Assembly (NCBI GenBank): GCA_024639005.1
Contig: JAHEJD010000014.1
Coordinates: forward strand, 12,931-49,720
Source: Chromatiaceae bacterium
GTDB taxonomy: Bacteria > Pseudomonadota > Gammaproteobacteria > Chromatiales > Chromatiaceae
DNA length: 36,790 bases
Direction of reading: 5' to 3'
Made by a program: the position numbers and the translations under genes. The notes below the pieces were generated by a model. That model made no database searches. It saw nothing but the letters and a program-made list of their open reading frames with translations, and was not told the origin of the DNA. The stretch's first letter is position 1. Each line of letters starts with the position of its first letter. This document shows, in pieces, positions 31,936-36,790 of this stretch.

Positions 31936-33887
31936 CGTTACGAAACATGTCAGAAATCGCACGCTCAGCCTTGCAAGCGCACCCGCCCGCAGATGATGCG
32001 GGCGTTCTGAGGCCGCTGTGGTGGGCCTATGTGCCGGTTGTGCTGCTCGCCTTGCTCGGCGTGTCGATCGCGATCTTTCTGTTTGCTCAATCAGTCGACA
32101 GTGTGAAGAGCGAGGTCGAGATCAAATTTCGCGAGGCCTCGCACGACCGTATTCTGGTCGTACATCGCGAGATCTCTGCAGCGCTGGCCATAACCCAGGA
32201 TATTGCGAGTCTGTTCGGGGCATCGAAGGTGGTGAGCCGGCGTGATTTTCGAAAATTCGTCGGTCCATCGCTGCAGCGCTTCCCTGGCATAAGGGCCCTG
32301 ATGTGGGCCCCTGTGGTACCGAGCGCAGAACGCGCCGGCTTTGTCACCCGTGCTCGTGGCAGCTATCCCCCGTTCAAGATTCGCGAGTTCGAACCTGTGG
32401 GTAAGGGAGTCGAGAGCGGCGATCGCCCCTACCACTATCCCGTGCTGTATGTGCAGCCGTTTACCAGCAACAAGGCGATCCTGGGAATCGACTTAGCCTC
32501 CGATCCGATGGTTTCGAAGCTGTTGCAGGCGGCCGAACTTGCGCAGACGCCGCAGGTCTCGTCGGCGATCTCGCTGGACGGGGGTGATGCCGCGGCAAAA
32601 GATTTTGTCGTTGCGATAGCGGTGTCGACAGAGGATGAGTCGGCAGAGGAAGATCAGGGCCCACTCGTCGCCCATGTCGCCGCCGTCCGGGGCTTTGCGC
32701 TCGGCGCGTTTGGCATCAGGGACATCGTCGAGCAGGGCCTGTTGAATACCAGGCCCGGCGGCATCGACCTGCACTTTTACCGCGATGACACCGACGGTGT
32801 CGCCCAGCCGTTGTATACGCACCTTTCCCGTCTCAGAGGCGACTCGGTTAGCTACAAGGCCGAAGAAAACACTGGTCTGACCTACAGCGAGCACATCACT
32901 GTCGGCGGCGAGCGATGGCGGGTGGTTTGTAATGCTGCGCCTAGTCGATTCGATATCGACTTGTTCACCAGCTGGATCATTTTGTTTGGGGGTATTGCGT
33001 TTACGGCCTTGCTCACTGTCTATCTCGCAACTATTGTCGGCCGGACTCGCCGGGTGCGACTGGAGGTCGCAGACAGAACCGCGCAGCTACGCGAGGCAGT
33101 AGCTGCGCTGAACCGCGAGGTGGTAGAGCGCAAGTCGGCCGAGCACCAGCTACAGAGCCTCAATGAGCAGCTGGAGCAACATATCGCTCGTCGCACGGCC
33201 GAAGCGGAAAGGCGGGCCCAGTACCTGGAGCAGTTCGCCTATGTGACATCGCATGATCTCAAGGCACCCTTGCGCGCTGTCAGCAATCTGGCGCAGTGGA
33301 TCGAGGAGGACCTCAATAAAAAGCTGGACGATAACTCGCGAGAGCAGCTGTCCCTTCTGCGCGACCGGGTACGTCGCATGCACGATCTAATCGAGGGGCT
33401 GCTGGAGTATTCGCGTGTGGGTAAGACCGGCGCCAATGAAGAGATGGTCGATACGCGCGAACTGATCGAAGAGACCATCGACTCGCTGCTGCCCCCCAAA
33501 GGTTTCAAGATCCGAATTCGGGGTGAGATGCCGACGCTGCGCGCTGATCGGTTGCAGCTCGGCCAGGTTTTCGCCAACCTGCTGAGCAACAGCCTGAAGC
33601 ACCATGGCGGTGAAAAGGGCAAAATCCGGGTCGCGGTAGAGAACGCCGGCGCCCAATACCAGTTCTCCATATGCGATGATGGCGAGGGAATGGCACCGGA
33701 ATACCACGATAAGGTTTTCCTGATGTTTCAGACGCTGGGATCGAGCGACATGGGCGGCAGCACCGGAATCGGTCTGGCGCTGGTGAAAAAGATTGTGGAA
33801 GAGCATGGCGGCAAGATAAGGCTCGAGTCGGCGGTCGGCGAGGGCACCTGCGTCTTCTTCACCTGGCCGAAAGGCCCGAGTGAATAG
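31932..33887 (+). CDS. CHASE-domain sensor histidine kinase
   Basis: This 651-residue kinase has a membrane helix (about 32-52), a periplasmic CHASE domain (about 75-330, with FPGIRALMWAPVVP and GSYPPFKI motifs), a second helix (about 345-368), a coiled coil (375-430), and a HisKA region with phospho-acceptor His441 (SHDLKAPLRAVSNL). The ATPase domain has the N box ANLLSNSLKHHG, G1 CDDGEGMAP, F box VFLMFQTL and G2 STGIGLALVKKIVEEHGGKI. All catalytic motifs look intact. CHASE domains sense small extracellular molecules such as cytokinin-like or stress signals. The start overlaps the upstream 2PGK-like gene, and a CheY-like gene follows, so the three may form one pathway. Confidence 0.94.
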   Translation: MTLRNMSEIARSALQAHPPADDAGVLRPLWWAYVPVVLLALLGVSIAIFLFAQSVDSVKSEVEIKFREASHDRILVVHREISAALAITQDIASLFGASKVVSRRDFRKFVGPSLQRFPGIRALMWAPVVPSAERAGFVTRARGSYPPFKIREFEPVGKGVESGDRPYHYPVLYVQPFTSNKAILGIDLASDPMVSKLLQAAELAQTPQVSSAISLDGGDAAAKDFVVAIAVSTEDESAEEDQGPLVAHVAAVRGFALGAFGIRDIVEQGLLNTRPGGIDLHFYRDDTDGVAQPLYTHLSRLRGDSVSYKAEENTGLTYSEHITVGGERWRVVCNAAPSRFDIDLFTSWIILFGGIAFTALLTVYLATIVGRTRRVRLEVADRTAQLREAVAALNREVVERKSAEHQLQSLNEQLEQHIARRTAEAERRAQYLEQFAYVTSHDLKAPLRAVSNLAQWIEEDLNKKLDDNSREQLSLLRDRVRRMHDLIEGLLEYSRVGKTGANEEMVDTRELIEETIDSLLPPKGFKIRIRGEMPTLRADRLQLGQVFANLLSNSLKHHGGEKGKIRVAVENAGAQYQFSICDDGEGMAPEYHDKVFLMFQTLGSSDMGGSTGIGLALVKKIVEEHGGKIRLESAVGEGTCVFFTWPKGPSE

Positions 33888-33944
33888 CGAAACGCTAGAT
33901 ATGGTGGCCCAGGCCGCGGATCTAAATACCTGGAGCGTGGATTC

Positions 33945-34370
33945 ATGCTGAATGCTGATGACCCAATTCTGCTGGTGGAAGATGACAGAGTGGACATCAT
34001 GACGGTGCAGCGTGCGCTGAGAAAGAATCAGATCGGTAACCCGCTGCACATCGCCCGCACCGGTCTGGATGCACTCGACATGCTGCGTGGGCAGCATGGA
34101 CAGGAAAAGATATCGCCACCTCCCGCGCTGATCCTGCTGGACCTGAACCTGCCAAAGATGAGCGGCATCGAATTCCTGCGTGCCTTGCGTGAGGACCCCG
34201 AACTCCGAGAGATGCGCATCATCGTGCTGACGTCGTCGAACGAGCCAAAGGATCGCGCCGCTGCGTTCGAACACGATGTCGACGACTACATCGTAAAGCC
34301 TCACTCCTTCGACGAATTCTCGCGCGCGATAGCGACGGTCCTGACGCTCTGGGACTCATCGGAGACTTAG
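33945..34370 (+). CDS. Single-domain response regulator (Rcp1/CheY-like)
   Basis: The 141-residue protein is one receiver domain without output. Acidic residues Glu12-Asp13-Asp14 (LLVEDD), phospho-acceptor Asp66 (ILLDLNLP), Thr96 (VLTSS) and Lys118 (IVKPH) are all present. The long loop before the phospho-site is typical of Rcp1-like regulators that pair with phytochrome-type or CHASE/GAF kinases. GGAG precedes ATG 33945. It is 57 bases after the histidine-kinase gene, so it is the likely cognate regulator. With no output domain it must act by protein contact, possibly with one of the flanking 2PGK-like kinases (inference). Confidence 0.94.
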   Translation: MLNADDPILLVEDDRVDIMTVQRALRKNQIGNPLHIARTGLDALDMLRGQHGQEKISPPPALILLDLNLPKMSGIEFLRALREDPELREMRIIVLTSSNEPKDRAAAFEHDVDDYIVKPHSFDEFSRAIATVLTLWDSSET

Positions 34371-34464
34371 CGCTATTTGCCGTCATCCCGGGAGCTGGAC
34401 CTTGGGCTACACTCGATCAAGTTGCCGGTGATGACTCGCCGGCGGGGCATGCGCTGATATTACT

Positions 34465-35655
34465 ATGGCCAAACTGTACGTCATCGATTCCAAAGAAGGC
34501 ACCAAGATCCCGTTTCTCCGGGGCATCCTGACCCGTTCGCTGCAGGACGTCGGTGTCGATTTCGAGGAGGCCTACGAACTGGCCTCAGCGATACGCGGCA
34601 AACTGAGCGAGGACACCCAGGTCAAGACCTGGGAGCTGCGCAAACTGGTGGCGGGGCAACTCCGCGAGAGCCATGGGAAGAACATCGCAGATCGGTACGT
34701 CTCGAAGGTCAAAGGCGCCAATACGGTCGTGATTCTCGGTGACGAGGGCCAAGCGGCGGCCTTTTCCGTCGAAGTTCACAGCAAGTCGCTGGAGGTCTGC
34801 GGTATCTCCGGCGAAGAGGCACGCAATCTGAGCCGCCGGCTGGGGCAACACCTGGTAGCGCGTCAACGCAGACAGGTGAGCAAATCGTACCTGGGGAGGT
34901 TGACCTACCGGATGCTGGCCAGGGAGGCCGACCGGCGCCTGGCGCAACGCTATCTGGTGTGGCGTGATTTCAAGCGCAGCGGCATACCGCTGCTGTTGTT
35001 GATCGGTGGCACCGCGGGATCGGGCAAGAGCACCCTCGCGACCGGCCTGGCCAGTCGGCTCGATATCTTTCGTACCCAGTCCACTGACATGCTGCGCGAA
35101 ATCATGCGGATGATGATGCCGGAGCGGCTGATGCCGGTTCTGCATCGCTCTTCGTTCGAGGCCTGGCGGGCGTTGCCGGAAAGCACCGGGCCTCTAGAGC
35201 AGGAGGATCGGATCGCCGACGGCTACCGCAGCCAGACCGGGCTGCTGGCGGTGGCCTGCGAAGTCGTGGTGCAGCGGGCGGTGCGGGAGCGGGTATCGAT
35301 GGTGCTGGAGGGTGTACACATCGACGCCAGTACGGTGAAGCGGCTGCAGGGCGGTGACGAGATCATCGTGGTGCCCATCATGTTGGCGATTCTGAAGCAG
35401 GACGTGTTGCACAAGCGGATTCGCGGTCGCGGGACCACTTCGCTGCAGCGGCGCGCACAGCGTTATCTGAAGAGTTTCGATTCGATCTGGCAGCTGCAGT
35501 CCTACCTGTTGTCGGAGGCGGACAGGGAACAGATTTCAATCGTCGTCAATGACGACAGGGAAGATACCATCGCCGAGGTCCTGCGGATCATCGGCGACAC
35601 CCTGTCGGCCAGGCTGGAACCGACGCTGAAGCGGGTATTCCCCGCTGTAGGGTGA
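34465..35655 (+). CDS. Second double-ATP-cone 2-phosphoglycerate-kinase-like protein
   Basis: The 396-residue product is a clear paralogue of 30763-31935 and shares the full layout: two ATP cones (about 3-82 and 86-170), Walker A GGTAGSGKST (181-190), then FRTQSTDMLREIMR, RSSFEAWRAL and MVLEGVHID. Differences are scattered along the whole length, so it is an old duplication and not a recent tandem copy. ATP cones sense ATP/dATP versus ADP and usually switch activity. The stop overlaps an alternative apgM start (TGATG), tying this gene to phosphoglycerate metabolism. The ribosome site is weak. Confidence 0.88.
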   Translation: MAKLYVIDSKEGTKIPFLRGILTRSLQDVGVDFEEAYELASAIRGKLSEDTQVKTWELRKLVAGQLRESHGKNIADRYVSKVKGANTVVILGDEGQAAAFSVEVHSKSLEVCGISGEEARNLSRRLGQHLVARQRRQVSKSYLGRLTYRMLAREADRRLAQRYLVWRDFKRSGIPLLLLIGGTAGSGKSTLATGLASRLDIFRTQSTDMLREIMRMMMPERLMPVLHRSSFEAWRALPESTGPLEQEDRIADGYRSQTGLLAVACEVVVQRAVRERVSMVLEGVHIDASTVKRLQGGDEIIVVPIMLAILKQDVLHKRIRGRGTTSLQRRAQRYLKSFDSIWQLQSYLLSEADREQISIVVNDDREDTIAEVLRIIGDTLSARLEPTLKRVFPAVG

Positions 35656-35696
35656 TGCTCGGCGGATCAGATGAATCCACCCTCGGGGGACCGACG

Positions 35697-36790
35697 ATGC
35701 GATACAAGGGGCTGATGATCATCCTCGACGGTTTGGGGGATCGACCCTGTCCGTCGCTGAACGGGCAGACCCCGCTGGAGGCAGCGGTCACGCCGACGCT
35801 CGATCGACTGGCCCGGGACGGGATAAGCGGCATGGTCGACCCCCTGCTCGCCGGCGTCCCGGTCGGCACGCATACCGGCACCGGGGTACTGATGGGCCTG
35901 GCACCCGTAGATGCGACGCAGCTGGCGCGAGGCCCGGTGGAGGCGGCCGGGATCGGGTTGGTAATGCAGCCTGGGGAAGTGGCCCTGCGCTGCAACTTCG
36001 CGACCTTGAGAGAGGAAGGACAAGGCCTGAGGATCGACGATCGGCGTGCCGGCCGAATCCAGGATGGTACCGAAGAGCTGGCGGCGGCGCTGCGCGACAT
36101 CCCGCTGGGAGACGGCATCACAGGCGGTCTCTACCCGACGACCCAGCACCGCGCGGTCCTGGCACTGCGTGGTACCGACCTGTCGAGCCAGGTGACGGAT
36201 ACCGACCCGGGTGGCGGCCGCAAGAGCCGAGGCGTGCTCACGGCACAGGCGCGCTATGCGGGCGACGCTACCGCACGGCGCACGGCGCAGGCGGTCAATC
36301 AATTCGTCCACGCGGCCCATCGCATCCTGGCGCAGCATCCCCTGAACGGCGATCGTGAGGCGCGCGGGCTGCCGCCGGCCAACGGCATAATCACCCGCAG
36401 TGCCGGCCGTTCCGGTGCCTTGCGCAATCTGCTGGCATGGTGGGGGATTCGCGCCTCGGTGATCGCGGGCGAGCGCACCGTCGTGGGCCTGGGCCGGTTG
36501 TTCGGGTTTCGGACGGTCCACCAGGCCGGTTTCACCGCCTTGCCGACGACCGATCTGGACGGAAAGCTGGCCGCCGCGGTCGCTGAACTCGAGACCCATG
36601 ACCTCGTCTTCCTGCACATCAAGGGGCCGGACATCTGCGCCCATGACCGTGATCCCCTCGGGAAAAAGTCCTGTCTGGAACACATCGACCAGGTTCTCGC
36701 CGGCCTGCCGCAGACGGATCTGGTGATCGGCGTGACCGGCGATCACTCCACCGACAGCAACCAGGGCCGGCACTGCGGTGATCCGGTACC
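35697..36790 (+). CDS. apgM: Archaeal-type cofactor-independent phosphoglycerate mutase (partial)
   Basis: The frame stays open to the window end (about 364 residues visible; the 3' end is missing). It begins MRYKGLMIILDGLGDRPCPS, typical of ApgM, with PVGTHTGTG, GGLYPTTQHRAVL, HIKGPDICAHD and GVTGDHST as further alkaline-phosphatase-superfamily motifs (metal-binding Asp and His). It converts 3-phosphoglycerate to 2-phosphoglycerate. A GGGGGA ribosome site supports ATG 35697; ATG 35655 is in frame and overlaps the previous stop. Placement directly after a 2-phosphoglycerate-kinase-like gene makes a shared 2-phosphoglycerate pathway plausible. The antisense frame at 35667-36773 is a shadow. 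Confidence 0.93.
   Translation, partial: MRYKGLMIILDGLGDRPCPSLNGQTPLEAAVTPTLDRLARDGISGMVDPLLAGVPVGTHTGTGVLMGLAPVDATQLARGPVEAAGIGLVMQPGEVALRCNFATLREEGQGLRIDDRRAGRIQDGTEELAAALRDIPLGDGITGGLYPTTQHRAVLALRGTDLSSQVTDTDPGGGRKSRGVLTAQARYAGDATARRTAQAVNQFVHAAHRILAQHPLNGDREARGLPPANGIITRSAGRSGALRNLLAWWGIRASVIAGERTVVGLGRLFGFRTVHQAGFTALPTTDLDGKLAAAVAELETHDLVFLHIKGPDICAHDRDPLGKKSCLEHIDQVLAGLPQTDLVIGVTGDHSTDSNQGRHCGDPV

Noticed and set aside
33387-34304. 305-codon minus-strand frame
   Set aside because: Antisense to the histidine-kinase ATPase domain and the receiver gene, both with intact motifs.
35667-36773. Long minus-strand frame of 368 codons
   Set aside because: It is exactly antisense to the apgM frame, which has clear family motifs. 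The minus translation is Arg/Gln-rich without motifs.

Overview
The window is bacterial chromosome of moderately high G+C. Gene content points to a free-living gammaproteobacterium, possibly a Chromatiales-like or chemolithotrophic lineage; this is inferred from protein families, since the window has no rRNA or other phylogenetic marker. No tRNA, rRNA or CRISPR array was seen.

Positions 348-10002 (+) form one tightly packed operon. It encodes a small exported protein, a TPR protein with a signal peptide, a 952-residue TPR lipoprotein, a small secreted protein, a TolQ/ExbB/MotA-type motor protein, two ExbD/TolR-type proteins, a TonB-like arm with an AgmX/PglI C-terminal domain, and a Sel1-repeat lytic transglycosylase. 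The layout resembles the Agl/Glt (gliding) and TtpC-TonB2 envelope motors. The TonB-like gene is split by a -1 frame change exactly at a G7 run, inside its only membrane segment. The first ExbD protein has Ser where the proton-path Asp normally sits.

Positions 10099-19185 are a mosaic of small stress and hypothetical genes: hemerythrin, universal stress proteins (USPs), pirin, an ankyrin protein, small membrane proteins, a DUF6714-like protein, a CBS protein and a CNNM/CorC protein. This part also holds a 268-bp MITE-like element with 29-bp perfect terminal inverted repeats and a decayed tyrosine-recombinase gene. It has the loosest packing in the window.

Positions 19310-28257 centre on ion and phosphate transport. 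On the minus strand are an Na+/Pi cotransporter with its USP, and a CBS / ArsB-NhaD-type transporter / CBS gene set. On the plus strand are a two-gene unit of unknown function and a DUF47 (PhoU-like) plus PiT transporter pair. Candidate Pho boxes lie upstream of both phosphate-transport units.

Positions 28355-36790 (+) look like a phosphoryl-transfer and signalling block. It contains a P-loop NTPase overlapping an FHA-PPP phosphatase gene, two paralogous double-ATP-cone 2-phosphoglycerate-kinase-like proteins that bracket a CHASE histidine kinase and a CheY-like regulator, and an archaeal-type phosphoglycerate mutase (apgM) cut by the window end.

Across positions 10-36 kb there is a striking density of predicted adenylate-binding regulators: three USPs, four CBS proteins and four ATP cones. 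They sit beside phosphate and ion transport, which suggests a locus tuned to energy and phosphate status. The best candidates for something undescribed are the envelope motor with its frame change and the twin 2PGK-like / CHASE kinase / apgM cluster.
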